Counted from the stretch's first letter, positions 44,066 through 53,493 are shown. The stretch: DNA of 64,000 bases from Oscillospiraceae bacterium (GCA_031268095.1 JAIRXU010000017.1:62001-126000); one strand, 5' to 3'. A program made the numbers and translations. The notes: generated by a model not told the origin, from the sequence alone.

Positions 44066-45418
44066 ATGACCGCGCGGCAAGCCGCACTGCAACTGCTGCT
44101 GCGGATGCAGCGGGACGGTTCTTACGCCAATCTCGCCGTTGACGCGCTGCTGCGAAAGGAGTCCCTCTCCGGGCCGGACGCGGCTCTGTGCGCCGCACTG
44201 GTTTACGGGGTGGCGGAGCGGCGGCGGACGCTGGATTACCAACTGGACGGCCTGCTGCAGAAACCCCTGGCCCGCCTGGCCCCCGAAGTGCTGGCGGCGC
44301 TTCGGTTGGGCCTTTATCAATTGCTGTTCCTGGCGCGGATCCCCGCCCACGCCGCGATTTCCGAGAGCGTCGATCTGGTGAAGCGTAACCGCTGCGCTTA
44401 TGCTGCGGGATTGGTCAATGCCGTCCTGCGCGCCGCTGCCCGGCAAGGTCTGCGCCTCCCCGCGCGGGGAGCGGACGAAATCGCCTACCTTGGCATCCGT
44501 TACGCCTGCCCGGACTGGCTGGTGCAGCTTTGGTCCGATACATACGGTCCGGCTGAGGCGGAAGCTCTGCTGGCGGCCTCCCTGGGCAGCGCCCCGACGG
44601 TTCTGCGGGTCAACCCCCTACGCTGCTCCGCCGCGCGGCTGAGCGAACGCCTGACGGCGGTCGGCATCCCTTGGATCCCCGCGCCGGACTTTCTGCCGGA
44701 CGCGCTGGTGCTTCCCGACGGCGGCGCAGTGCCCGACCTCCCCGGGTTCGCAGAAGGCTGGTTCCATGTTCAGGACACCGCCGCGCAGCTCTGCTGCCTC
44801 GCCTTGGATCCCCAGCCGGGAGAAACCATTTTTGACCTCTGCGCCGCGCCCGGCGGCAAGACCTTTACCCTGGCGCAGCGGATGGAAGACCGGGGGCGGA
44901 TCGTTGCCCTGGATCTCCACCCCCAGCGGGTGCGGCTGATCGAGACTGGAACCCGCCGCCTGGGTCTTCACTGCGTCGAGTGCGCTTCGGGAGATGCGAC
45001 GAATTTTTCCGATCTCGCCCATAGATTTGGCCATGCAGACCGTGTTTTGTGCGACGTGCCCTGTTCCGGCCTGGGAATTCTCCGAAAAAAGCCGGATATT
45101 CGAGAGAAAATCCCGGTAGTTATTGACAAACTCCCCGAAATGCAGTATCTTATATTATGTACAGGCGCGGCATTGCTCCGTCCGGGCGGGTTGCTGCTCT
45201 ATGCCACCTGCACCCTCCGCCCGGCGGAGAACGAAGACGTCTGCCGCCGGTTCGCCGAAACCCACCCGAATTTTTTCCCGGAAGAGGTTCTGCCCGGTGT
45301 GCCGGGCTTCCGGCGGGCAGGGGAACCTTGGTTAACTTTGATGCCCCACCGCAGCCAGTCGGACGGGTTTTTCCTCGCGGCTTGGCGGAAACTGGCAGAA
45401 GGGGGGAGCGAAGAATGA
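44066..45418 (+). CDS. rsmB: 16S rRNA m5C967 methyltransferase
   Basis: A 450-residue enzyme. The N-terminal NusB-like RNA-binding domain covers about 1-130 (RQAALQLLLRMQRDGSYANL), the catalytic domain has the SAM motif FDLCAAPGGKTFTLAQ, the first Cys in CDVPCSGLG and the second Cys in ATCTLRPAENE. Both Cys needed for m5C chemistry are intact. The end overlaps rlmN by ATGA. Confidence 0.96.
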   Translation: MTARQAALQLLLRMQRDGSYANLAVDALLRKESLSGPDAALCAALVYGVAERRRTLDYQLDGLLQKPLARLAPEVLAALRLGLYQLLFLARIPAHAAISESVDLVKRNRCAYAAGLVNAVLRAAARQGLRLPARGADEIAYLGIRYACPDWLVQLWSDTYGPAEAEALLAASLGSAPTVLRVNPLRCSAARLSERLTAVGIPWIPAPDFLPDALVLPDGGAVPDLPGFAEGWFHVQDTAAQLCCLALDPQPGETIFDLCAAPGGKTFTLAQRMEDRGRIVALDLHPQRVRLIETGTRRLGLHCVECASGDATNFSDLAHRFGHADRVLCDVPCSGLGILRKKPDIREKIPVVIDKLPEMQYLILCTGAALLRPGGLLLYATCTLRPAENEDVCRRFAETHPNFFPEEVLPGVPGFRRAGEPWLTLMPHRSQSDGFFLAAWRKLAEGGSEE

Positions 45419-46479
45419 CGGACCTGCGTTCCCTATCCAGGGAAACCCTTGCGGCGGAATTGGCCGCCCTGAACCTGCCCGCTTACCGCGCCGATCAGGT
45501 CTTCGCCTGGCTCCAAAAGCGCGGCGCACGTTCCTTCGCCGAAATGACCGACCTTTCGAAGGCCGACCGCGCGCGGCTGGCCGAGCGGTTCACGCTTTCC
45601 GCCTGCGCGGCGGAGCGGAAACTGGTCTCCGCCCAGGACGGGACGGTTAAGTATCTCTTCCGTCTGGCGGATGGCGAATACGTCGAAAGCGTCGTAATGC
45701 GCTACCGCTACGGCCTGACCATCTGCGTTTCCACCCAGGCGGGCTGCAAGATGGGCTGTGCCTTCTGCGCCTCAGGCCTGGGCGGTTTCAGCCGGGACCT
45801 GCTACCGGGCGAAATCCTCGGCCAGATCCTAGAGGCCCAGCGGGACCTTGGAGAGATGATTTCCCGGGTTGTTTTGATGGGCATGGGCGAACCGCTGGAT
45901 AATTACGGCAACGTCCTGGCCTTTCTGCGGCTGATCTCCCATCCTGACGGACTGAACATCAGCCTCCGGAAAATTTCGCTGTCCACCTGCGGCCTGGTGC
46001 CGCGGATCCATGATTTGCGTCGGGAGCGGCTGGGGCTGACCCTTTCTGTTTCTCTCCATGCGCCCAACGACGCCGTCCGGGACCGGCTGATTCCCGTCAA
46101 CCGCCGCTGGCCGCTGGCCGAACTTCTGCCCGCTTGCGAGGCTTACGCCCGGGATACCTCCCGCCGGATCTCTTTTGAATACGCGCTGATCCGGAACGTC
46201 AATGATTCCCCCGCCTGCGCCCGGGAATTGGCCGGAAAACTCCGGCCCATCCTCTGCCATGTCAACCTGATCCCCGTCAACGATGTTCCGGAACAGGGTT
46301 TTGTCCGCAGCCCGGCGGCGGCGGTGGCCGCCTTCGCGGCGGAACTGGAACAGCGCGGACTTCCCGCAACGGTGCGCCGGCGCCTGGGCGGAGACATTGA
46401 CGCTTCCTGCGGCCAGCTGCGCCGCCGGCAAACGATGCAAAACCTTGGCACCCCCGGCGCGCCAGCGCCGTTAAAATAG
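45415..46479 (+). CDS. rlmN: Dual-specificity RNA methyltransferase RlmN
   Basis: A 354-residue radical SAM enzyme adding methyl to C2 of A2503 in 23S rRNA and of A37 in some tRNAs. The Fe-S motif CKMGCAFC is present, the methylated Cys lies in IDASCGQLRRR near the end, and the GEPLDNYGNV loop binds SAM. The second catalytic Cys is in SLRKISLSTCGLVP. Start ATG 45415 overlaps the rsmB stop. Stop TAG. Confidence 0.97.
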   Translation: MTDLRSLSRETLAAELAALNLPAYRADQVFAWLQKRGARSFAEMTDLSKADRARLAERFTLSACAAERKLVSAQDGTVKYLFRLADGEYVESVVMRYRYGLTICVSTQAGCKMGCAFCASGLGGFSRDLLPGEILGQILEAQRDLGEMISRVVLMGMGEPLDNYGNVLAFLRLISHPDGLNISLRKISLSTCGLVPRIHDLRRERLGLTLSVSLHAPNDAVRDRLIPVNRRWPLAELLPACEAYARDTSRRISFEYALIRNVNDSPACARELAGKLRPILCHVNLIPVNDVPEQGFVRSPAAAVAAFAAELEQRGLPATVRRRLGGDIDASCGQLRRRQTMQNLGTPGAPAPLK

Positions 46480-46499
46480 ATGGCTTACCGATAAGCACA

Positions 46500-46545
46500 G
46501 GCCCCATTTCCGGATGTGTTTGGGGCGCTCCGCCCCGGGCGGGGC
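46500..46545 (+). other. Competing GC hairpins between rlmN and the phosphatase gene
   Basis: GGCCCCA (46500-46506) can pair with TGGGGC (46521-46526). GGGGCG (46522-46527) can instead pair with CGCCCC (46531-46536) across a 3-nt loop, and that arm can also pair with GGGCGGGGC downstream. The pairings exclude each other. There is no U-run, so a simple terminator is unlikely. Confidence 0.4.
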
Positions 46546-46591
46546 AAGCAGAAGGCAATGGAAGGCAAGTGAAAGTGAGGAGGGATGTCGC

Positions 46592-47323
46592 GTGCGCGTT
46601 ACCGCAAAAACGGATGTCGGCTATGTACGCGAACTGAACGAGGATTGTTACAGCGTCGGTGAATTACCTGGCGGTGTGGTCTGGGCTGTGATCTGCGATG
46701 GCATGGGAGGGGTATCCGGCGGGAACATTGCCAGCCAAACGGCAGTGAAGTTCATTTCCGATACCATCTCCGCATCCTATCAATTCGAGATGGGCAGCCG
46801 TTCGCTGAAAAATCTCCTGGTCTCGGCGGTGGATAACGCCAACACCCGTCTGTTCGACCTGGCGCAGGCCAACGAGTCGCTGTCCGGCATGGGGACCACG
46901 GTAGTGGCCGCCATCGTCGCCCAGCACACGGCTTACATCGCTCACGCGGGCGACAGCCGGGCGTACCGTTTCACCGACGGGGAGCTCAAACAGCTGACCA
47001 AGGACCATTCCGTCGTCCAGGTGATGGTCGACTCCGGCCAGATCACCGAAGACGAAGCCAAGACGCACCCCCGCAAAAACCTCATTACCCGTGCGCTGGG
47101 CGTTAGCGACGGGATTGAGGTTGACTACTGCGAAGAGCGGCTGGACCCAGGGGATATCCTGCTGATTTGCACCGACGGCCTGACCAACGCCGTAGACGTC
47201 GATCAGATTCACAGCATGATGCTGCGCACGGGATTTTACGCCTGCGCCGAGGAACTGGTGGCCCTGGCCAACCGCAACGGCGGTCCGGACAATATAACCG
47301 TGGTCGCCGTGACGGTTGACTGA
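46592..47323 (+). CDS. PP2C-type Ser/Thr phosphatase (PrpC/Stp-like)
   Basis: A 243-residue Mn-dependent phosphatase that reverses phosphorylation by the adjacent PASTA kinase. AKTDVGYVRELNEDCY, VICDGMGG, IAHAGDSRAYR, ITRALG, LLICTDGLTN and GGPDNITVV are the PP2C motifs with the metal-binding Asp residues. Start GTG 46592 with GAGGAGGGA at 46576-46584. The kinase gene begins 31 nt after the stop. Confidence 0.96.
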   Translation: MRVTAKTDVGYVRELNEDCYSVGELPGGVVWAVICDGMGGVSGGNIASQTAVKFISDTISASYQFEMGSRSLKNLLVSAVDNANTRLFDLAQANESLSGMGTTVVAAIVAQHTAYIAHAGDSRAYRFTDGELKQLTKDHSVVQVMVDSGQITEDEAKTHPRKNLITRALGVSDGIEVDYCEERLDPGDILLICTDGLTNAVDVDQIHSMMLRTGFYACAEELVALANRNGGPDNITVVAVTVD

Positions 47324-47354
47324 CCGGGGAATCATGAGGAAAGGGTGTACAGAT

Positions 47355-49571
47355 ATGGATTACTACGTGGGGAAGATTCTGGACGGGCGCTACGAGATTC
47401 AGGAAGTGCTCGGGATTGGCGGCATGGCAATCGTCTACCGTGCCTACGACAACATCGACGACCGGCCCGTCGCCGTCAAGATCCTAAAAGAGGAATTCCT
47501 GGCCAACGAGGAGTTCCGCCGCCGGTTCAAAAATGAGTCCAAAGCCATCGCGATGCTTTCCCATCCCAACATCGTAAAGGTCTATGACGTGAGTTACGGC
47601 GACCGGCTGCAATACATCGTCATGGAATACGTGGAGGGCATTACCCTCAAAGAATACATCGAGCAGCAGCGGGTGATCCCCTGGAAGGAAGCGGTGCACT
47701 TCCTGACCCAGATCCTCCGCGCGCTCCAGCATGCCCATGACCGGGGCGTCGTCCACCGGGATATCAAGCCCCAAAACATCATGCTGCTGCAAAGCGGCAA
47801 CATCAAAGTGACGGACTTCGGCATCGCCCGCTTCAGCCGCAGCGAGACCCGGACCATGACGGAAAACGCCATTGGCTCTGTGCACTATATCAGCCCAGAG
47901 CAGGCCCGGGGCGACTTCACCGACGAGAAAGCGGACCTTTATTCCGTCGGCGTGGTGCTCTATGAGATGCTGACCGGCCAGCTGCCCTTCCAGTCAGACA
48001 GCACCGTCTCCGTCGCGATCATGCAGCTGCAATCCGAGGCCAGGCGCCCCCGGGAAATCAACGACACCATTCCCCTTGGTCTGGAACAGATCACCATCCG
48101 CGCCATGCAGAAAAATCCCGCTGACCGCTACCAGTCCGCGGCGGAAATGCTTTTGGACTTGGAGGAATTCAAACGCAATCCCCTGATCAAGTTCGAATAT
48201 TCTTACTACGTGGACAGAGAACCCACCAAATATATCTCACCCTCCGACTGGCAGCGCACCCATCGTCCGGCCATGCCCGCAGCTCCCGCACCGGCCCCCG
48301 CCGTGGCGGTCCAGGAACCGGAGGAAGAGGAGGAAGAGGCCAAAAGCCGGGTTGTCCCCATTATGACGGGGATCGTCGTGGGACTGGTGATCCTCGCGGC
48401 AGTGATCACCGCCATGGTCCTGCACTTCAACAGCCAGAGCGACAAAGTCGAGATCCCGCGCTTCACCAACCTGTCCCGCAAAGATATTGAGGACGGCGTC
48501 CGGACTCATCGGTACGACGATTTCACATTTGACTACAAAGAGGAAGTCAACAACGCCGTGCAGGTCGGATATATCATCAAACAAGATCCGGCGCCTGGCA
48601 AACAGGAGGCTAAGGGCGACGACGGCAAAGTCCTTGTCACGCTAACCATCTCCGTTTCCGCGACGAAAGACGTTCCGAAGGTTGCGGGTCTGAGCTACAA
48701 TGACGCAAAGAGCACCTTGATGACCGCCGGCTTTGAAGTCAAGCAGGAATCGGAATACAGCAAGGACATCAAGGAAGGCCAAGTCATCAGAACCGAGCCC
48801 GCGGGCGGCGATCAGCTCAAACCCGGCGGCCTGGTGACCGTCTATGTCTGCGTCAAGACCAACCCCCAAAATCAGATCGAGGTCCCGCGCCTGATCAGCT
48901 GGACCGTCGCGGAAGCCAAAACCATGCTGGCAGACTCAGGACTGTTGCTGGATGAGAGCAATATCCAGGAAGTTGACAGCAACGAGGCCAAAGGCAAGAT
49001 CGTCTGGCAAAGCATCGATCAGGGCGTGAAAGTTCCCGGGGACACGAAGATCAGCGTCCGCATCAGCAACGGCAAACCGGCCGCCCAGGACCTCACCATC
49101 AACCTCCAACTGCCCCAGGGCGCGGACGGGGAAGAAGGCACCCTGCGCGTTTTCCTCAACAGCGAAAAGAAAAATGAACTGACTGTCTTGCTCGACGGCT
49201 CAGTGAAGACCCTGACCGTCTCCGGCGCCGGCGCCGGCCAGCAACTGCAAGTGATGCTGAATAACGACACTGTCTATAAAGCGACAGTGGACTTCACCCA
49301 GAAGCCGCCGAAGCTCACCAACGAGCAGCACATGGGCGGCTCCAGCGGCGGCAACACCGGAACCCTGGGGCTCCTGCCCCGCGTCATCGGCAAAACCAAG
49401 GACGCTGCCGTAGCGGCCCTCAACGACGCGGGCTTCATGAACGTTACGTTCGTTACCCGCAGCCCCACCGCCATTTATCCCGAGGGAACTGTTTCCGGCC
49501 AGGATCCCACTCCTTTGCTGCCTTATTCCAAGGACACCATGATTACCCTTACGGTCTCGCAGAATGACTGA
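47355..49571 (+). CDS. pknB: PASTA-domain Ser/Thr protein kinase (PrkC/PknB-like)
   Basis: A 738-residue membrane kinase responding to muropeptides or lipid II. Kinase domain 10-270: Gly loop GIGGMAIVYRA, Lys42, catalytic HRD with Asp136, DFG in VTDFGIARF. Membrane helix about 336-358. Outside: PASTA 1 (about 365-436), 2 (438-505), 3 (508-577), then a non-PASTA beta-rich insert of about 90 residues with a Gly/Ser linker, and PASTA 4 (about 670-738). The insert is unusual. ATG 47355 has GAGGAAAGGG upstream. The 3' end overlaps rsgA by 8 nt. Confidence 0.95.
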   Translation: MDYYVGKILDGRYEIQEVLGIGGMAIVYRAYDNIDDRPVAVKILKEEFLANEEFRRRFKNESKAIAMLSHPNIVKVYDVSYGDRLQYIVMEYVEGITLKEYIEQQRVIPWKEAVHFLTQILRALQHAHDRGVVHRDIKPQNIMLLQSGNIKVTDFGIARFSRSETRTMTENAIGSVHYISPEQARGDFTDEKADLYSVGVVLYEMLTGQLPFQSDSTVSVAIMQLQSEARRPREINDTIPLGLEQITIRAMQKNPADRYQSAAEMLLDLEEFKRNPLIKFEYSYYVDREPTKYISPSDWQRTHRPAMPAAPAPAPAVAVQEPEEEEEEAKSRVVPIMTGIVVGLVILAAVITAMVLHFNSQSDKVEIPRFTNLSRKDIEDGVRTHRYDDFTFDYKEEVNNAVQVGYIIKQDPAPGKQEAKGDDGKVLVTLTISVSATKDVPKVAGLSYNDAKSTLMTAGFEVKQESEYSKDIKEGQVIRTEPAGGDQLKPGGLVTVYVCVKTNPQNQIEVPRLISWTVAEAKTMLADSGLLLDESNIQEVDSNEAKGKIVWQSIDQGVKVPGDTKISVRISNGKPAAQDLTINLQLPQGADGEEGTLRVFLNSEKKNELTVLLDGSVKTLTVSGAGAGQQLQVMLNNDTVYKATVDFTQKPPKLTNEQHMGGSSGGNTGTLGLLPRVIGKTKDAAVAALNDAGFMNVTFVTRSPTAIYPEGTVSGQDPTPLLPYSKDTMITLTVSQND

Positions 49572-50451
49572 CGTTGTTTCGGGCCAGATCCGCAAGGTCT
49601 GCGGAGGCTTTTATGACGTCGCCGCTGGAGGGCAGGTGATTTCCTGCAGGGCGCGGGGCGTGTTCCGTCAGCAGGGGATCACCCCCTTGGCCGGGGACCA
49701 GGTCCGGGCAGAGATTTTGCCGGACGGGACTGGCTATGTGCTGGAAATCCTCCCCCGGCGGAATTTCCTCCTGCGCCCGCCCGTGGCGAACCTGGACTGC
49801 CTGTTCCTGCTTTGCTCCACCTGCCGCCCCGCGCCAAATCTCCGTCTGCTGGATCACCTGATGGCTTTGGCGGAATTGCGCGGGATGGAACCGGTGCCGG
49901 TATTCACGAAATCCGACCTGGCAGACGGAACGGCGCTGGCGGCACTCTATCGCGCCGCCGGATTTTCTGCCGTTGCCGTCTCCCTGAAGGACGACGCGGA
50001 CCTTGTGGAAATCCGCGGACTTCTGGCGGGCCGTCTCAGTGCCTTCTGCGGCAACACGGGCGTCGGAAAATCCACCCTGCTCAACCGCCTGGCTCCGGAT
50101 CTCGCCCTCCCTACCGGCGAGATCAGCGACAAACTCGGCCGAGGACGGCACACCACCCGTCATGTGGAAATTTTCCCTATTGCGGGGGGATTTGTGGCGG
50201 ACACGCCAGGGTTTTCGTCGCTGGAATTGAATGAAACCAGCTCCCTGACGGCGGAAAACCTAGCCGCCTGTTTCCGGGATTTCGCGCCGTATTTGGATGG
50301 CTGCCGCTTCTCTGACTGCGTTCACGCCGGGGACCAGGGCTGCCGGGTGGCCCAAGCGGCGGCAGACGGGAAGATTGCCCCGTCCCGGTACGAAAGTTAT
50401 CTGGCGCTTTGGGAGAAGGTCAAGGAAATCAAGCCTTGGCAGAAACGATAG
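49564..50451 (+). CDS. rsgA: Ribosome small subunit-dependent GTPase RsgA
   Basis: A 295-residue circularly permuted GTPase assisting late 30S maturation. OB domain about 1-70, then permuted motifs: G4 TKSD, G1 GNTGVGKST, G3 DTPGFSS; the C-terminal zinc finger is CRFSDCVHAGDQGC. Starts within the last codons of the PASTA kinase gene, as in other Firmicutes. The usual next genes rpe and thiN are replaced by nrdR. Stop TAG. Confidence 0.96.
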   Translation: MTDVVSGQIRKVCGGFYDVAAGGQVISCRARGVFRQQGITPLAGDQVRAEILPDGTGYVLEILPRRNFLLRPPVANLDCLFLLCSTCRPAPNLRLLDHLMALAELRGMEPVPVFTKSDLADGTALAALYRAAGFSAVAVSLKDDADLVEIRGLLAGRLSAFCGNTGVGKSTLLNRLAPDLALPTGEISDKLGRGRHTTRHVEIFPIAGGFVADTPGFSSLELNETSSLTAENLAACFRDFAPYLDGCRFSDCVHAGDQGCRVAQAAADGKIAPSRYESYLALWEKVKEIKPWQKR

Positions 50452-50516
50452 GGGCGGATCTGCTCCGCAAGCCGGCAAACGCCCCAGCCACATCCCTGAA
50501 GAAATGAGGTACTCCC

Positions 50517-50975
50517 ATGAAATGCCCCTTTTGCTCCTGTGAGGACAGCAAAGTTATCGACTCCCGGCCTACCGACGAGAGCGAGCGCATCCGCCGCCGC
50601 CGGGAATGCACCGCCTGCGGCAAGCGCTTCACGACCTACGAGGTGATTGAGAGCGTCCCGCTGATGGTCATCAAAAAAGACCGCTCCCGCGAAAGCTTCG
50701 ACCGACAGAAGCTCTTTAACTCCCTGCGCCGCGCGTGCGACAAACGGGCCGTCTCCGTCGCGCAGCTGGAAGCCATCGTGGATGACATTGAACTGACGCT
50801 TCATAATTCCATGGACCGGGAGGTTCCCACCGACCGGATCGGGGAACTGGCCATGGACCGGCTCAAGCAGGTGGACGAGGTATCCTACGTCCGCTTCGCC
50901 TCTGTTTACCGGGAATTCAAAGATATCCATACATTCATGGACGAGCTGGCGAAACTCCTGCGGGAGCGGGAGTGA
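50517..50975 (+). CDS. nrdR: Transcriptional repressor NrdR
   Basis: A 152-residue repressor of ribonucleotide reductase genes. The zinc ribbon MKCPFC...CTACGKRF is followed by the ATP-cone domain ([19 protein letters not shown]). It senses ATP/dATP. The ribonucleotide reductase genes it should control are not in the window, and I see no NrdR boxes. Confidence 0.96.
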   Translation: MKCPFCSCEDSKVIDSRPTDESERIRRRRECTACGKRFTTYEVIESVPLMVIKKDRSRESFDRQKLFNSLRRACDKRAVSVAQLEAIVDDIELTLHNSMDREVPTDRIGELAMDRLKQVDEVSYVRFASVYREFKDIHTFMDELAKLLRERE

Positions 50976-51006
50976 GCGGTAACCTACCGGAAAGGGAAAA
51001 GAACGC

Positions 51007-52731
51007 ATGAAAAAAGAACTGTTCCTGGGCAACGAAGCCGTGGCCCGGGGTTTTTGGGAAGCGGGTTGCCGCTTCGTCTCGAGCTATCCCGGCACCCCCA
51101 GCACTGAGATTACCGAATATGCGGCAGAGTACGCTGAGATGGACTGCGAATGGGCCCCCAACGAGAAAGTTGCTTTGGAGGCGGCTTACGGTGCGGCCGT
51201 TGCGGGCGCCCGCAGCTTCTGCGGGATGAAGCATGTCGGGCTGAACGTTGCCGCCGATCCGCTCTTTACCGCCTCCTACACCGGGATCAACGCAGGGCTG
51301 GTTGTCGCCGTGGCGGACGATCCGGGCATGCACTCTTCCCAGAACGAGCAGGATTCCCGGCACTATGCCCGGGCTTCCAAGACGCTCATGCTGGAACCGG
51401 CGGACTCCGCCGAGTGCCGGGACTTTGCCGCGGCGGCTTTTGCGCTGTCCGAAGCATTCGACACGCCGGTTCTGCTGCGGATGAGCACCCGGGTCTCCCA
51501 TTCCCGCAGCCTGACGGAGACCGGTTCACGCGCCGAAATCCCTCTGCGGCCTTACGAAAAAAATCCTGGCAAATATGTTATGATGCCCGCCATGGCACAG
51601 AAGCGGCATGTCCTGGTGGAAGAGCGGATTCTTCGCCAGCGCGCCTGGGCCGAAACCTGCGCGTTCAACCGCGCGGAATATCACGACAAATCCATCGGCG
51701 TGATCTGTGCGGGAATTAACTACCAATACGCCAGGGAAGCCCTCGGCGAGCGCGCGAGCTACCTGAAGCTCGGCTGCGTCTACCCCCTCCCGGAGCGGCT
51801 GATCCGGGACTTCTGCGCCGCCTGCGGAGCCGTCTACGTCGCGGAAGATCTCGACGACTGCATTGAGCAGCACTGCAAATCCCTGGGGCTGGAGGTTCAC
51901 GGAAAAGACGTCTTTCCGCGCGTCGGCGAATTCTCCCAGAGTATTCTGCGCCGGGCCATCCTGGGGGAGGAACTCCCCGCCGGGGCCCTGGATCTGGCGG
52001 TTCCCGCGCGCCCGCCGGTGCTCTGTCCCGGCTGCCCTCACCGGGGATTGTTCTACGTCCTCAAAAAACGCAAGATCTTCGTCAGTGGCGACATCGGGTG
52101 CTATACCCTCGGGGCGCTGGCCCCGCTGGAGAGCATGGACACCTGCGTCTGCATGGGCGCGTCGATCTCCGGCCTGCACGGCCACAACAAGGCCGACCCC
52201 GAAAACGCCGCCCGGAGCGTCGCCGTGATCGGCGACAGCACGTTTATGCACTCCGGCGTGACAGGCTTGATCAACATCGCTTATAACCGCAGCAATTCCG
52301 TTGTGATTATCCTCGATAATTCGATTACCGGGATGACCGGCCATCAGCAGAATCCCACCACCGGGATCACCCTCAAAGGCGATCCTACTGCCGCCGTCAG
52401 CCTCGAAAAGGTCTGCGAGGCGGTGGGTATCCGCCGGGTCTTTGTCGTGGATCCTTACGACTTATCTGCGACGGAGGAGGCCCTTACCCAAGCCCTCGCC
52501 GCGGCGGAGCCGGCGGTGATCATTTCCCGCCGCCCCTGCGCGCTGCTCAAGTACGTCAAGCCCAAACCCTCTTTACGGGTAGATCCGGAAAAATGCACCG
52601 GCTGCCGCGCTTGCATGCGCATCGGCTGCCCGGCCATTTCTATGAAAAACAAGTACGCCGCGGTTGACCCAACCCAGTGCGTGGGCTGCGGCGTATGTGT
52701 GCAGCTGTGCCGGTTTGGGGCGGTTACGTAA
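51007..52731 (+). CDS. iorA: Indolepyruvate ferredoxin oxidoreductase alpha subunit
   Basis: A 574-residue subunit binding thiamine diphosphate and Fe-S clusters; it oxidatively decarboxylates aryl pyruvates from Trp, Phe and Tyr to arylacetyl-CoA and reduces ferredoxin. ThDP-binding is seen in SGDIGCYTLGALAP followed by GDSTFMHSGVTG and DNSITGMTGHQQNP. Two ferredoxin motifs end the protein: CTGCRACMRIGCP and CVGCGVCVQLC. Full length for the family. iorB follows after an unusually long 189-nt gap. Confidence 0.96.
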   Translation: MKKELFLGNEAVARGFWEAGCRFVSSYPGTPSTEITEYAAEYAEMDCEWAPNEKVALEAAYGAAVAGARSFCGMKHVGLNVAADPLFTASYTGINAGLVVAVADDPGMHSSQNEQDSRHYARASKTLMLEPADSAECRDFAAAAFALSEAFDTPVLLRMSTRVSHSRSLTETGSRAEIPLRPYEKNPGKYVMMPAMAQKRHVLVEERILRQRAWAETCAFNRAEYHDKSIGVICAGINYQYAREALGERASYLKLGCVYPLPERLIRDFCAACGAVYVAEDLDDCIEQHCKSLGLEVHGKDVFPRVGEFSQSILRRAILGEELPAGALDLAVPARPPVLCPGCPHRGLFYVLKKRKIFVSGDIGCYTLGALAPLESMDTCVCMGASISGLHGHNKADPENAARSVAVIGDSTFMHSGVTGLINIAYNRSNSVVIILDNSITGMTGHQQNPTTGITLKGDPTAAVSLEKVCEAVGIRRVFVVDPYDLSATEEALTQALAAAEPAVIISRRPCALLKYVKPKPSLRVDPEKCTGCRACMRIGCPAISMKNKYAAVDPTQCVGCGVCVQLCRFGAVT

Positions 52732-52920
52732 ACCGAAGAACCGTTTTTCCGGAAACGGCTGCCGCTTGCTTGTGGCTCTCGCTCTGTCTCTCGGGCCAGC
52801 TATGCAACCGTCGGCGGCACCATCGACCTGTACGGCGGGCAAGTTGGCTGAATCGCCATCAGCGGGCGCCCCGCGATCCGGGTAACCGGCGTTCAGGACA
52901 AAAGCACGAAAGGAAGCGCT
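52732..52920 (+). other. Spacer between iorA and iorB
   Basis: A 189-nt spacer inside an otherwise tight operon. It holds a hairpin (CCGTTT 52741-52746 with AAACGG 52753-52758) without a U-run. Part of it, in the iorB frame, reads like protein (GGTIDLYGGQVG, stop, then AISGRPAIRVTGVQ), but I find no start or SD for an independent gene. AAAGGAAG before 52921 is the iorB SD. Confidence 0.4.
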
Positions 52921-53493
52921 ATGAATAACACATCCATCATGATCGTCGGCGTCGGCGGGCAGGGGACGCTGCTGGCCAGCCGTCTGCTGGGCGCGGCGCT
53001 GCTCTCCCAAGGATATGACGTCAAGGTCAGCGAAGTGCATGGCATGAGCCAGCGCGGCGGCTCCGTGGTGACCTACGTCAAATATGGGCAGGCGGTTGCC
53101 TCGCCAATCATCGACCGGGGCGAAGCGGACATCATCCTTGCCTTCGAGCAGCTGGAGGCCGCCCGCTGGCTGCCCTACCTGAAGCCCGGCGGGAAGCTGA
53201 TTGCCAACACCCAAACCATCGACCCTATGCCCGTGATCACGGGTGCGGCGGCCTACCCGGACGGCATCTTCCCCGCGCTGCGCGCCGCCGGGGCGGACCT
53301 CCGGGAACTCGATGCGCTCTCCCTCGCCCTCCAGGCCGGATCGGCTAGGGCGGTCAATGTTGTCCTGCTCGGCGCGCTGGCGCGGCAGCTGGAAATCCCC
53401 CGCGGCGTCTGGGAAACCGCGGTCCAGACGACGGTCAAGCCTCAGTTCGCGGAAATGAACCTGAGGGCATTCGCGCGGGGGTACGAAGCATGA
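52921..53493 (+). CDS. iorB: Indolepyruvate oxidoreductase beta subunit
   Basis: A 190-residue gamma-type domain partner of IorA. MIVGVGGQGTLLASRLLG is the family opening, and VSEVHGMSQRGGSVVTYVKYG the second block that contacts CoA and the ThDP site. The C-terminal helix ends in the overlap with the radical SAM gene (ATGA), so these two are translationally linked. Confidence 0.96.
   Translation: MNNTSIMIVGVGGQGTLLASRLLGAALLSQGYDVKVSEVHGMSQRGGSVVTYVKYGQAVASPIIDRGEADIILAFEQLEAARWLPYLKPGGKLIANTQTIDPMPVITGAAAYPDGIFPALRAAGADLRELDALSLALQAGSARAVNVVLLGALARQLEIPRGVWETAVQTTVKPQFAEMNLRAFARGYEA

Noticed and set aside
52677-52928. 83-codon plus-strand frame across the end of iorA and the spacer
   Set aside because: Its first part is the shifted frame of the iorA ferredoxin domain, and it has no SD or recognisable protein features.
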